DNA of 64,000 nt, taken from Pseudotamlana agarivorans (GTDB taxonomy: Bacteria; Bacteroidota; Bacteroidia; Flavobacteriales; Flavobacteriaceae). The stretch is taken from assembly GCF_018860245.1 (NCBI RefSeq), contig NZ_JAHKPD010000020.1, positions 1-64,000 of the forward strand, written 5' to 3'. Within the stretch, counting starts at the first letter, position 1. Every line of letters starts with the position of its first letter. Below are positions 25,547-34,361 of the stretch, one piece after another. The translations under genes were made by a program, and so were the position numbers. The notes under the pieces were generated by a model. The model did not search any database and was not told the origin of the DNA. It was given only the letters and a program-made list of their open reading frames with translations.

Positions 25547-26009
25547 CAAATACATACGATTTATAATCTTTATAGCTGCTAATTTTTTAGCCTTAGGTGT
25601 TGGCGTTATTTTGATGGATAATGGTCCGCAATCCGAGTGGTACACTTCGCTTAATCAAGCACCATGGACGCCTCCTAATTGGGCTTTTGGTGCTGCATGG
25701 TTTACGATTATGTTTCTCTTTTCGTTTTATATGACAAGGTTGAGCTTTCAATTTCAGCTATTAAATAAATATCTAGTATCAATATATAGTTTGCAATGGG
25801 TATTAAATGTGAGTTGGAATTATATATTCTTCAATAAACAGGAGGTTTTCATTGGATTGATGGTTATTACTTTGCTCTGGTTACTAATTGGATATTTTAC
25901 CTTCAAATTCATTAAAAAACTAAATTGGTATACACTATTAATTCTACCTTATTTAATTTGGATGAGCATCGCTACCAGTTTGAATGCCTATATATTGTTT
26001 AATAATTAA
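25536..26009 (+). CDS. tspO: TspO/MBR tryptophan-rich sensory protein
   Basis: The 157-residue protein has five predicted helices and the TspO signatures GPQSEWYTSLNQAPWTPPNW and NVSWNYIFF. TspO binds porphyrins and can promote their light-dependent breakdown. In photosynthetic bacteria it tunes pigment gene expression with oxygen and light. Its place in a putative light-induced operon fits porphyrin photoprotection. It overlaps the cyclase gene. Confidence 0.92.
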   Translation: MINNKYIRFIIFIAANFLALGVGVILMDNGPQSEWYTSLNQAPWTPPNWAFGAAWFTIMFLFSFYMTRLSFQFQLLNKYLVSIYSLQWVLNVSWNYIFFNKQEVFIGLMVITLLWLLIGYFTFKFIKKLNWYTLLILPYLIWMSIATSLNAYILFNN

Positions 26010-26018
26010 ATCATTCAC

Positions 26019-27449
26019 ATGAAAATTCTCGTTACAGGAACTACTGGGTATATAGCAAAGCGGTTAATACCGATTTTGCTAGAAAATAACCATACGTTAG
26101 TTTGTTGTGTGCGAGATTTAAATAGAACACCTTCAGAATTTAATAAACATCCTTCAGTTGAATTTTTAAAAATTGATTTCTTAAAGCCTTCAGAAGTCAA
26201 ATTTCCTGAAGACTTAGATGCCGCATATTATCTCATTCATTCTATGGCAACAAGCGGTTCTGATTTTGAAGATCTAGAAAAAACCTGCGCTGAAAACTTT
26301 AAAAGTCTTATTGAACGCACCTCATGTAAGCAGGTACTTTATTTAAGTGGGATCGTAAATGGCGATGTTTTATCTAAGCATTTAAAATCAAGGCTTCAGG
26401 TTGAAGAAACACTGCGTTCGAAGCATTATAACCTAACAACCTTTAGAGCAGGAATCATTGTAGGAAGTGGGAGTGCCTCTTTTGAAATTATTAGAGACCT
26501 GGTTGAAAAACTACCAGTAATGGTTACACCTAAATGGTTAAATACAAAAACACAACCCATTGCCATTCGTGATGTTTTAAGTTTTTTAGAAAAGGCATTA
26601 GGCCATGAAAAAACGTATGGTAAATCATTTGATATTTGTGGTCCTGAAATTCTAACCTACAAGGAGATGTTACTTCAATTTGCTGAAGTTAGAGGTTTTA
26701 AACGTTACATCATGACCTTACCGGTGCTAACTCCAAAACTGTCTTCCTATTGGCTGTATTTTGTGACATCAACGTCATTTAAGCTAGCACAAGCCTTAGT
26801 TGATAGTATGAAGGTTGAAGTGATTGCTAAACCCAATAATATCAATGCCATTATAGGTGTAAATCCTATAGATTATAAAACTTCCGTTGCATTGGCGTTT
26901 CAAATTATAGAGCAAAATACAGTGGTGTCTAGTTGGAAAGACGCCATTAGTAGTGGCGTTATTCATAATCAGTTGAGTGAGCATGTTCAAATACCGCAAT
27001 TTGGTTGTTTTAAAGATGTACGTTCTAGAAAGATTAAAAATGAAGAAAAGACTATGCTTAAAATATGGTCCATTGGCGGTAAAAATGGATGGTATAAACT
27101 CAACGGCTTATGGAAGCTTAGAGGATTTATAGATCAAATATTTGGAGGTGTTGGTTTGCGAAGAGGTAGGAGGGATGATTCAGACTTAAGAGCTGGGGAT
27201 GCTTTAGATTTTTGGCGGGTTTTATTGGCAGATAAAGAACAGAAAAGACTATTGCTTTTTGCTGAAATGAAACTACCTGGAGAAGCTTGGTTAGAGTTTG
27301 AAATTATTGAAGGAATCTTGCATCAGCGGGCCGTTTTCAGACCAAAAGGGCTTTTAGGAAGAATGTATTGGTACGCCGTACTACCTTTTCATGCTTTTGT
27401 GTTTAAAGGAATGATTGATGAATTAGTGGCCACTAGAAAAACAGGATAA
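26019..27449 (+). CDS. SDR-type NAD(P)-binding protein with DUF2867 domain
   Basis: Residues 1-300 are an atypical short-chain dehydrogenase (VTGTTGYIAKRLIPIL at 5-20; AYYLIHSMATSG). The C-terminal 150 residues (GLRRGRRDDSDLRAGDALDFW) match DUF2867. The 476-residue fused form is often encoded beside photolyases and SRPBCC proteins. The substrate is unknown. It begins 9 bases after tspO, and its stop overlaps the next ATG (TAATG). Confidence 0.85.
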   Translation: MKILVTGTTGYIAKRLIPILLENNHTLVCCVRDLNRTPSEFNKHPSVEFLKIDFLKPSEVKFPEDLDAAYYLIHSMATSGSDFEDLEKTCAENFKSLIERTSCKQVLYLSGIVNGDVLSKHLKSRLQVEETLRSKHYNLTTFRAGIIVGSGSASFEIIRDLVEKLPVMVTPKWLNTKTQPIAIRDVLSFLEKALGHEKTYGKSFDICGPEILTYKEMLLQFAEVRGFKRYIMTLPVLTPKLSSYWLYFVTSTSFKLAQALVDSMKVEVIAKPNNINAIIGVNPIDYKTSVALAFQIIEQNTVVSSWKDAISSGVIHNQLSEHVQIPQFGCFKDVRSRKIKNEEKTMLKIWSIGGKNGWYKLNGLWKLRGFIDQIFGGVGLRRGRRDDSDLRAGDALDFWRVLLADKEQKRLLLFAEMKLPGEAWLEFEIIEGILHQRAVFRPKGLLGRMYWYAVLPFHAFVFKGMIDELVATRKTG

Positions 27450-27949
27450 TGAGTAAAAATAAGGATATCGAAATTTTTAATTTTAACATACATGTAAACC
27501 CAAACAAATGGTATCAAATCAGTGATACTGTTATGGGTGGTGTTTCTAATTCTAGCATGTTAGTTGATGAAAATGGTCATGGTGTATTTTCCGGTAATGT
27601 ATCGCTGGAAAATAATGGTGGGTTTACAATGACACGTTTGCCTGTAAAAATAAACATCACAGCGCATCATAAAAAAATAGAGTTACATCTAATTGGTGAT
27701 GGTAAAACCTACCAGTTTAGAATAAAATCTACAAGTTCTCAGTTTTATTGGTATATACAGTCTTTTGAAGCTAAAAAAGGCGAACAGAAAGTAGAACTTC
27801 TTCTAAAAGATTTTTATCCATCCTATCGCGGTAATACATTGAAATTGGATAATTTTTCGGCAGATTCCATAAAGGAAATAGCTTTTTTTATTGGGAACAA
27901 AAAAGATGAATCGTTCAATTTAGTTATCGATAAAATTTTATTGAAATAA
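27449..27949 (+). CDS. CIA30-family protein
   Basis: The 166-residue beta-sandwich protein has WYQISDTVMGGVSNSSM at residues 22-38, the core signature of the CIA30 (complex I intermediate-associated) domain, which resembles a carbohydrate-binding galectin-like fold. Bacterial members are uncharacterised and often linked to SDR proteins. No signal peptide is present. It is translationally coupled to the SDR gene. Confidence 0.82.
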   Translation: MSKNKDIEIFNFNIHVNPNKWYQISDTVMGGVSNSSMLVDENGHGVFSGNVSLENNGGFTMTRLPVKINITAHHKKIELHLIGDGKTYQFRIKSTSSQFYWYIQSFEAKKGEQKVELLLKDFYPSYRGNTLKLDNFSADSIKEIAFFIGNKKDESFNLVIDKILLK

Positions 27950-27982
27950 TTATATCAGTTATAAAACTCAAGTGAAGTTAAT

Positions 27983-28468
27983 ATGATGCTATTCAAAAAA
28001 CATTCAGGAATATACACGCTTTATACAGAACAAACTTTAAATATTTCGTTAGAAGAAGCTTGGGCATTTTTTAGTGATCCGAAAAATTTGGCCAAAATTA
28101 CGCCTCCAAAAATGGGTTTTGAAATCACTTCAGAAGTAGATAAAACAGCTTATCCCGGACAAATAATAACCTATAATATAGGTGTTTTTCCTGGGGTTCT
28201 ACAAAGTTGGGTTACTGAAATAACCGAAGTGAAAAGGCATGAATTTTTTATAGATGAACAACGCTTTGGTCCTTACAAAATGTGGCATCATGAACATTTT
28301 TTTGAAAAAGTTTCTTACGGGAAAACGCTCATGCGAGATAAGGTGTCTTATAAATTACCTTTTGGTTTTTTAGGGCGCTTAGCGCATCGTGTGTATGTGA
28401 AAAATGAATTAAAAACTATTTTCAATTATAGATATAGCATCTTAGAAGCACGATTCAATGGAAAATAA
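27983..28468 (+). CDS. SRPBCC-family (START/Bet v1-like) protein
   Basis: The 161-residue protein begins IYTLYTEQTLNISLEEAWAFFSDPKNLAKITPP, split here as a hydrophobic-ligand-cavity fold with the usual SRPBCC N-terminal strand and helix, and continues with FGPYKMWHHEHFFE. Members near photolyase genes are often misnamed cell division inhibitors. A bound lipid or pigment is possible. Its end overlaps the photolyase start by 11 bases. Confidence 0.82.
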   Translation: MMLFKKHSGIYTLYTEQTLNISLEEAWAFFSDPKNLAKITPPKMGFEITSEVDKTAYPGQIITYNIGVFPGVLQSWVTEITEVKRHEFFIDEQRFGPYKMWHHEHFFEKVSYGKTLMRDKVSYKLPFGFLGRLAHRVYVKNELKTIFNYRYSILEARFNGK

Positions 28469-29753
28469 AATAGCTGTTTTTTGGTTTCGCCGTGATTTAC
28501 GTTTGGAAGATAACGTAGGGCTTCATCATGCTTTAAATTCTGGGTATAAAGTATTACCAATTTTTATTTTTGATGAAGAAATCATAAGTACTTTACCTAA
28601 ACAAGACGCTCGAATTACATTTATACATGATAGTTTAAAAGACATAGATGATCGGCTTAAAGCTATTGGTCGTTCGCTTCAAGTTCTAAAAGGGAAGCCT
28701 TTGGAGGTTTGGGGGGAACTGATTTCAGATTATAATATTGCGGAAGTCTTTTTTAATAAAGACTATGAACCTTATGCCTTAAAAAGAGATGAGGGTGTGA
28801 AGTCTTTGCTTAAGTCCCACGACATAGAAATGCATGCTTATAAAGATCAAGTAATTTTTGAAGGGGATGAAGTATTAAAAGCAGACCAAACACCTTATAC
28901 GGTTTATACACCTTATAAAAATCTGTGGTTAAAACAATTTGATGCTAAAAAGCATACTAAAACATATGATTGTAAAACTTCGGAGTACAATTTTTTAAAA
29001 CTAGATATAAATTTCCCAGCACTTGAAAGTTTTGGTTTTTCTGAAAGTTCTATTAAAGTAAAAGCATATAATCTTGATGATTTAAATGAATATGATACCG
29101 TTAGAGATTATCCAGCCTTAGATAAAACTTCTAATTTATCGCCTTACTTGCGGTTTGGGTTAGTGAGTATTCGAGCTATTGTAACCCATGCTTTAAATAC
29201 CAATGCCGTTTTTTTAAGCGAACTTATTTGGCGGGAATTTTTTATGCAAATATTATTTCATTTTCCTAAAGTTGTTACCCAAAATTTTAAACAAAAATAT
29301 GATGCTGTTGTTTGGAGAAATCATGAGGTAGATTTTAAAAAATGGTGTAATGGGCAAACAGGTTACCCATTAGTTGATGCTGGTATGCGCGAATTGAATG
29401 AAACCGGATACATGCACAATAGGGTACGTATGATTACAGCAGGATTTCTCTGTAAACATTTATTAATTGATTGGCGGTGGGGTGAAGCCTACTTTGCAGA
29501 AAAATTATTAGATTTTGAGTTAGCTTCCAATAATGGGAACTGGCAATGGGCTGCAGGAACTGGATGTGATGCTGCTCCATATTTCAGAATATTTAACCCG
29601 ACCACTCAAATTCAAAAATTTGATAAAAACCTAGAATACATAAAAAAATGGGTTCCAGAATTTCAAGAGTTAACTTATCCCTTACCAATAATAGATCACA
29701 AGGAAGCACGAGAAAGGTGTTTAAAGGTGTATCGTGACGCTCTTAATAGTTAG
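28458..29753 (+). CDS. phr: Deoxyribodipyrimidine photolyase/cryptochrome family
   Basis: The 431-residue flavoprotein has an N-terminal antenna domain (FWFRRDLRLEDNVGL) and a C-terminal FAD domain (LSPYLRFGLVSIRA; ELIWREFFMQ; GYPLVDAGMREL; HNRVRMITAGFL; NNGNWQWAAGTGCDAAPYFR). The motifs are those of class I CPD photolyases, which repair UV pyrimidine dimers with blue light. A purely sensory cryptochrome cannot be excluded. It is the last gene of the light-linked operon and is followed by a strong terminator. Confidence 0.92.
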   Translation: MENKIAVFWFRRDLRLEDNVGLHHALNSGYKVLPIFIFDEEIISTLPKQDARITFIHDSLKDIDDRLKAIGRSLQVLKGKPLEVWGELISDYNIAEVFFNKDYEPYALKRDEGVKSLLKSHDIEMHAYKDQVIFEGDEVLKADQTPYTVYTPYKNLWLKQFDAKKHTKTYDCKTSEYNFLKLDINFPALESFGFSESSIKVKAYNLDDLNEYDTVRDYPALDKTSNLSPYLRFGLVSIRAIVTHALNTNAVFLSELIWREFFMQILFHFPKVVTQNFKQKYDAVVWRNHEVDFKKWCNGQTGYPLVDAGMRELNETGYMHNRVRMITAGFLCKHLLIDWRWGEAYFAEKLLDFELASNNGNWQWAAGTGCDAAPYFRIFNPTTQIQKFDKNLEYIKKWVPEFQELTYPLPIIDHKEARERCLKVYRDALNS

Positions 29754-29765
29754 TTTTATTCCATA

Positions 29766-29806
29766 AAAAAGCTGTTTAAAAAGTAATACTTTCTAAACAG
29801 CTTTTT
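29766..29806. terminator. Bidirectional terminator after the photolyase gene
   Basis: A perfect 13-bp stem AAAAAGCTGTTTA (29766-29778) / TAAACAGCTTTTT (29794-29806) has a 15-base loop. The A and T runs at its ends allow termination on both strands, serving the photolyase and the convergent M28 peptidase genes. Confidence 0.85.
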
Positions 29807-29828
29807 AAGTTTTATAATTGAATAGATA

Positions 29829-30839
29829 TTAGTCTAATTTCACGGGATTCTCTCGATTAGCAAGTTCCCAAGCTGTATAAAACACTAAACGCGTACGGGT
29901 TTCTAAAAACTCATAATTAATTTTATCTGGCGTATCACTTGGTTTGTGGTAATCATCATGTGTTCCGTTAAAATAGAAAATCACAGGAATGTTATGTTTC
30001 GCAAAGTTGTAGTGATCTGAACGGTAGTAAAAACGGTTTGGGTCGTTTTCATCATTATAGGTGTAATCTAAATCTAAATTCACGTATTTTTTATTTACAG
30101 CTTCAGAAACATCATGTAATTCTTGACTCAGCTTGTCCGATCCAATAAGGTATAAGTAGTTATCACCACCTTCATGTTTATCATCAACACGACCAATCAT
30201 ATCAATGTTTAAATCGGTTACGGTATTTTCTAAAGGAAAAATAGGTTCGACATCGGTATAATATTTAGACCCTTGTAAACCAATTTCTTCAGCAGTTACG
30301 TGTAAAAATAATATAGAACGTTTTGGACCTTTGCCGTCTAATTCAGCTGCTTTAAAAGCTTTGGCTATTTCTAAAATGGCAACAGTTCCAGAGCCATCAT
30401 CATCAGCACCGTTATTAATATCGCCGTTTGAAGAGACTCCAATATGATCTAAGTGTGCCGAAATGACCAAAATTTCATCTGGCTTTTCAGATCCTTTGAT
30501 ATAGGCCAACACATTTTCAGAATCTTTAGTTCCAGAAGGAAGAAAGGAAGCTGGAACTTTTTGAAAATAATTACCTTCAGCAATAGGGGAAGGGATGTTG
30601 TTAGCTACGTAAAAATCTTTTAAAAATTCTACGGCTTTCTTTTGTCCAGGTTCTCCAGTTCCGCGTCCTTCAAATTCATCAGAAGCATAAATATAAAGGT
30701 TCTTTTTAAGGTTTTTCGCTGTAATTTTTTCAGCATAAGTTTCGGCCGAATTACTTGTGGTTTCTGTTTTGTTCTGAGATTTTCCGTTACACGACGTGAA
30801 TAAAAGTGAGATGCAAATAAGTGTCAATAAATTTTTCAA
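29829..30839 (-). CDS. M28-family metallopeptidase lipoprotein
   Basis: The 336-residue protein starts with a lipoprotein signal (lipobox LFTSC, residue 17) and a Ser/Thr linker. The M28 co-catalytic zinc site is evident: SAHLDHIG, NGADDDGSG, the catalytic pair in TAEEIGLQGS, DMIG, and a late His in FYYRSDHYNF. The relatives are exported aminopeptidases. The gene is single with a terminator at its 3' end. Confidence 0.9.
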   Translation of the reverse strand: MKNLLTLICISLLFTSCNGKSQNKTETTSNSAETYAEKITAKNLKKNLYIYASDEFEGRGTGEPGQKKAVEFLKDFYVANNIPSPIAEGNYFQKVPASFLPSGTKDSENVLAYIKGSEKPDEILVISAHLDHIGVSSNGDINNGADDDGSGTVAILEIAKAFKAAELDGKGPKRSILFLHVTAEEIGLQGSKYYTDVEPIFPLENTVTDLNIDMIGRVDDKHEGGDNYLYLIGSDKLSQELHDVSEAVNKKYVNLDLDYTYNDENDPNRFYYRSDHYNFAKHNIPVIFYFNGTHDDYHKPSDTPDKINYEFLETRTRLVFYTAWELANRENPVKLD

Positions 30840-31016
30840 AGGGTATCGAATTTAAAATTGTGAAGCTATATTACAAAAATGAATTTATTGAAATTCTATT
30901 TCAACTTATTTTAACAGTTCTAATGAATAATATTCTGCACTGTTCTTTAAATTATTATCATTTTGAGAAAAAAAGATAGAGTGACAAATATCAGTATCCA
31001 TAACTTTTTTATAAAT

Positions 31017-31024
31017 TACATTTG
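31017..31024 (+). promoter_or_regulatory. Candidate -7 element of the AspT/YidE-type transporter gene
   Basis: TACATTTG fits TAnnTTTG and lies 24 bases before the ATG at 31049. No clear TTTG is found about 20 bases upstream. Confidence 0.5.
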
Positions 31025-31048
31025 TAACTTGAATAAAAATTATAATTA

Positions 31049-32638
31049 ATGGAGTTTTTAAACGCGACGTATCTAGCCTTATTTTTAATTATCTGTATCG
31101 GATTTATTATAGGAAACATTAAAATTAAAGGCATATCGTTAGATGTTTCTGCTATAATTTTCGTGGCGTTGCTTTTTGGTCATTTTGGTGTTGAGCTTCC
31201 TGATATTTTACAAAAAATCGGATTAATTTTATTCATATATACAATAGGATTACAAGCAGGGCCTGGGTTTTTCGATTCTTTTAAGGAAAATGGTAAAAAC
31301 TTAGTTACTATTGCTGCTTTGGTTGTTGTTTCTGCTGCCGTAATTACTTTTCTAGCTATAGAGTTTATGGGTATCGATAAATCTATTGCTATAGGCTTAA
31401 TGGCCGGTGCTTTAACGAGTACACCTGGTTTAGCAACTGCTATTGATGTCACCCAATCACCATTAGCCTCTATTGGTTATGGTATTGCTTATCCTTTTGG
31501 AGTAATAGGTGTTATTTTGTTTGTGAAATTGTATCCTAAAATATTCAGAATAAATCTTGTTAAAGAAGAAGAGGATTATGAAGAAAAAGCCCATGGTCAT
31601 TTTGAAGTAATTACACGATGTAATTTTTTAGTTGAACATGAAAGCGTTATTGGTAGAACGATTGAAGACCTACAAATTGGTACGATGACCAAAGGTGTTG
31701 TTTCGAGAGTGAAACATAAAAATTCGGCTTTCGTGCCTCAAAAAGATACCATTCTACATAAGGGTGATTATATCAGAGTCGTAGGCACGGAAGAAGCTCT
31801 AAAACGAGTAGAGTTATTAATTGGCCCTAAATCTGATGTTGAAATTTCGTTTGGGGAAGAATATATTGTGCAATCATATTTAGTTACCAAAACAGAGTTA
31901 GTTAATAAGACCCTAGGGGAATTAAACCTTAAGGATAATTTTAATGCTACCATTACAAGAGTAAGAAGGAGTGGTATTGATTTATCGCCTCGACTTTCAT
32001 TAAAGCTTCAAATTGGTGATAAACTGATGATATCTAGTCAGAAAAGTAGCTCTAAACATATTTCGAAATTAATAGGTGATAATAAAAGTAAATTATCGGA
32101 TACCGATTTTTTCCCTTTGGCCTTAGGTATAGTAATAGGTATTCTAGTAGGAGGTGTTTCTTTGTCTTTTGGCGATGCATTTACCTTTAATTTAGGATTA
32201 ACAGGTGGGGTGCTTATTGTGGCCATGATTTTAGGTAGAATAGGAAAAACCGGAAGTATGCTATGGGTTATGAGTGGAAACTCGAACCATTTATTACGTC
32301 AATTTGGTTTGATGTTGTTTTTAGCTGTGGTTGGAACAAAAGCAGGAGCTACCTTAGTAGAAACATATTTGCAATATGGTATTAAATTGTTTTTAATAGG
32401 TGGTTTAATCACTTTCATACCTATGGTATTGGCAGCCGTTGTCGCTCGTATGTTTTTTAAAATTAACATCTTAACACTTTTAGGAACTTTAACGGGGTCT
32501 ATGACAAGTACTCCGGGATTAGCTGCTGTAGATACGATGACAAAAACCGATGCGCCTTCTGTTGCTTATGCTACAGTTTACCCTATTGCCATGGTGCTTT
32601 TAATTATTTGTGCGCAAATTTTAGGATTGATATTTTAA
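31049..32638 (+). CDS. AspT/YidE-type putative transporter with two TrkA-C domains
   Basis: The 529-residue protein has the AAE-transporter plan. Two homologous membrane blocks (about 1-165 and 350-529) each carry the repeated motif GALTSTPGLA or GSMTSTPGLA. Between them are two TrkA-C/RCK-C domains (about 190-345) that may sense a small ligand. Characterised members exchange aspartate/alanine or export dicarboxylates; the substrate here is unknown. The stop touches the stop of the convergent lrgB gene with no spacer. Confidence 0.88.
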   Translation: MEFLNATYLALFLIICIGFIIGNIKIKGISLDVSAIIFVALLFGHFGVELPDILQKIGLILFIYTIGLQAGPGFFDSFKENGKNLVTIAALVVVSAAVITFLAIEFMGIDKSIAIGLMAGALTSTPGLATAIDVTQSPLASIGYGIAYPFGVIGVILFVKLYPKIFRINLVKEEEDYEEKAHGHFEVITRCNFLVEHESVIGRTIEDLQIGTMTKGVVSRVKHKNSAFVPQKDTILHKGDYIRVVGTEEALKRVELLIGPKSDVEISFGEEYIVQSYLVTKTELVNKTLGELNLKDNFNATITRVRRSGIDLSPRLSLKLQIGDKLMISSQKSSSKHISKLIGDNKSKLSDTDFFPLALGIVIGILVGGVSLSFGDAFTFNLGLTGGVLIVAMILGRIGKTGSMLWVMSGNSNHLLRQFGLMLFLAVVGTKAGATLVETYLQYGIKLFLIGGLITFIPMVLAAVVARMFFKINILTLLGTLTGSMTSTPGLAAVDTMTKTDAPSVAYATVYPIAMVLLIICAQILGLIF

Positions 32639-33352
32639 TTAAAACGTCATCCAAATATCTAGGAAATCTATAATGTAAGGCGCTAAAATGGCGGTTAGAA
32701 TGCCGTTAACAATAAGTCCGATACTGGATAGGGCACCAAAATTCCCGCTGATTTGCATGGATTTAGAAGCGCCAAGTACGTGTGCGGCTGTTCCCATGGA
32801 AATTCCTTGAGAAATGGAGCTTTTAATGCGTGTTAACTTCATGATTTCATAACCGAAAATAGAACCTACTATTCCAAATAAAATAACGACCGATGCAGTT
32901 AAGGGAGGTATACCTCCTAAAGTTTTAGAAACTTCCATAGCTATGGGTGTTGTTACCGATTTTGGGGCTAATGAAAATATGATTTCTTTCGGAGCTCCTA
33001 AAGCCTTTGCAATTAATACTACAGAAACAATCCCTGCAATACAACCAACCAACTGTGAAATAATAATTGGAATCGCCTGCTTTTTTATTTTTCCTAACTG
33101 CTGATATAAAGGAACACCCAGGGCAACAATAGCAGGTTTTAATAAAAATTCTATCATGCGACTTCCTTCATGGTAAGCTGTGAAATCTATATCAAAAAGA
33201 AGTAGAAATCCAATAATAAGAATGATGGCAACTAAAACAGGATTGAGAAAAATAGTTTTTGTTTTTCTTTGAATACTCTGAGCGACAAAATAGGCTAAGA
33301 AAGTTAGGGTGAGTATAAAAATTTCAGAATTCAAAATAGCATCCATACACAT
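32639..33352 (-). CDS. lrgB: LrgB/CidB-family membrane protein
   Basis: The 237-residue polytopic protein has the family motifs PAIVALGVPLYQQL, SLAPKSVTTPIAMEVSKTLGG and MGTAAHVLGASKSMQ. LrgB-type proteins, with LrgA, export 3-phosphoglycerate or pyruvate-like acids or modulate murein hydrolases, depending on species. It follows lrgA by 3 bases. Met1 or Met3 are both possible starts. Confidence 0.9.
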   Translation of the reverse strand: MCMDAILNSEIFILTLTFLAYFVAQSIQRKTKTIFLNPVLVAIILIIGFLLLFDIDFTAYHEGSRMIEFLLKPAIVALGVPLYQQLGKIKKQAIPIIISQLVGCIAGIVSVVLIAKALGAPKEIIFSLAPKSVTTPIAMEVSKTLGGIPPLTASVVILFGIVGSIFGYEIMKLTRIKSSISQGISMGTAAHVLGASKSMQISGNFGALSSIGLIVNGILTAILAPYIIDFLDIWMTF

Positions 33353-33355
33353 TGA

Positions 33356-33718
33356 TTAAGAATTTTTGTTCCTTTTAAAAGTGTTTTTATGTCTCATGAA
33401 TAATTGATGCGTCCATCCTGTACAAGCAAAAACGATTATGGTTCCTAAGGTTGAAGCTATAATTATAGGCCAAAAAGAGGCTTGGATTAAATCCAAATAC
33501 AACATAATCGCAACACCTGGTGGCACAAAAAAGAAGGCCATATATTTGGTTAAAAAGCTACTTAATCCGTTAACCCATTTTAATTTAACCCACCCCATTT
33601 CTAAGGAAACTGTAAGTAGTAACATGCCGATAATACTGGAGGGCATCTTTATTCCTGTTAGATGAACAACAACTTCTCCAAAAAGTAAACAGCCGAGTAT
33701 GATTACCACTTGTCTCAT
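33356..33718 (-). CDS. lrgA: LrgA/CidA-family holin-like protein
   Basis: The 120-residue protein has four predicted helices (LLFGEVVVHLTGIKMPSSIIG; FFVPPGVAIM), the CidA/LrgA signature, and a basic C-terminus (KNTFKRNKN). It pairs with LrgB as a two-part membrane system. It lies first in the tight lrgA-lrgB unit. Confidence 0.9.
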   Translation of the reverse strand: MRQVVIILGCLLFGEVVVHLTGIKMPSSIIGMLLLTVSLEMGWVKLKWVNGLSSFLTKYMAFFFVPPGVAIMLYLDLIQASFWPIIIASTLGTIIVFACTGWTHQLFMRHKNTFKRNKNS

Positions 33719-33765
33719 AGCATAGAAATGAATATTATAAATTGTTTAGTTTTTTAATGATGGGT

Positions 33766-34110
33766 CTAATCTTTAAGGTCTAACGCTTCATTATCCTGAT
33801 TTTCTAAAGTCTCATGCGATGCATCTTTGGGTTTAGTTTCGGTGGTATTTAGTGTTTCTGTATTAGACATTTTGGTTTCTGTAAAAAAAGACTTGTAAGT
33901 ACTTAGCCCCAAGGCTAACAATGAAAGTAAAATAGAAAATTGAATAATTTTTTTGACTTCACCCGTCTTTTTAGATAAATAAAAAGCGATAAATCCAAAA
34001 ATAAGTGCTGCTAGAGTGGGGTAAATAGCAAAGTTTGAGCTTGGTAAAACCGCTAATACACTAGCTAAAACAGCCATGATAAATGCAAGAATAGTGCATA
34101 TTTTTTTCAT
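33766..34110 (-). CDS. Small membrane protein of unknown function
   Basis: The 114-residue protein has three predicted helices in the first 75 residues, separated by a basic loop (YLSKKTGEVKK). An acidic, Thr/Glu-rich tail (TETKPKDASHETLENQDNE) is probably disordered. No family is recognised. It lies 47 bases upstream of lrgA on the same strand, so cotranscription is possible. Confidence 0.7.
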   Translation of the reverse strand: MKKICTILAFIMAVLASVLAVLPSSNFAIYPTLAALIFGFIAFYLSKKTGEVKKIIQFSILLSLLALGLSTYKSFFTETKMSNTETLNTTETKPKDASHETLENQDNEALDLKD

Positions 34111-34290
34111 TTGAATTGTTTTTAGTTTTAATTATTGAAACAAACTCACTTCACTATAATTGGTTTCAAAACGATTTATTTTGTGTGCTATCAAGCTCTA
34201 TATTGGCATCAAAAATACAATGTCTTGTTTTATCTCACTAATTTTTAAACCATCTAAATACGAAGTATGACACATAAATTTACGCATAAA

Positions 34291-34322
34291 AAAAACAGCA
34301 TTAAAAAAGTAATGCTGTTTTT
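34291..34322 (-). terminator. Terminator after dnaN
   Basis: A perfect 13-bp stem AAAAACAGCATTA (34291-34303) / TAATGCTGTTTTT (34310-34322) has a 6-base loop. On the minus strand it is followed by a long T run. It lies 40 bases past the dnaN stop. The 250-base gap 34111-34361 otherwise holds no gene that I see. Confidence 0.85.
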
Positions 34323-34361
34323 AGGGTTCTGAAAGTTTTCAGAATATTGTAAATGCGTGAA

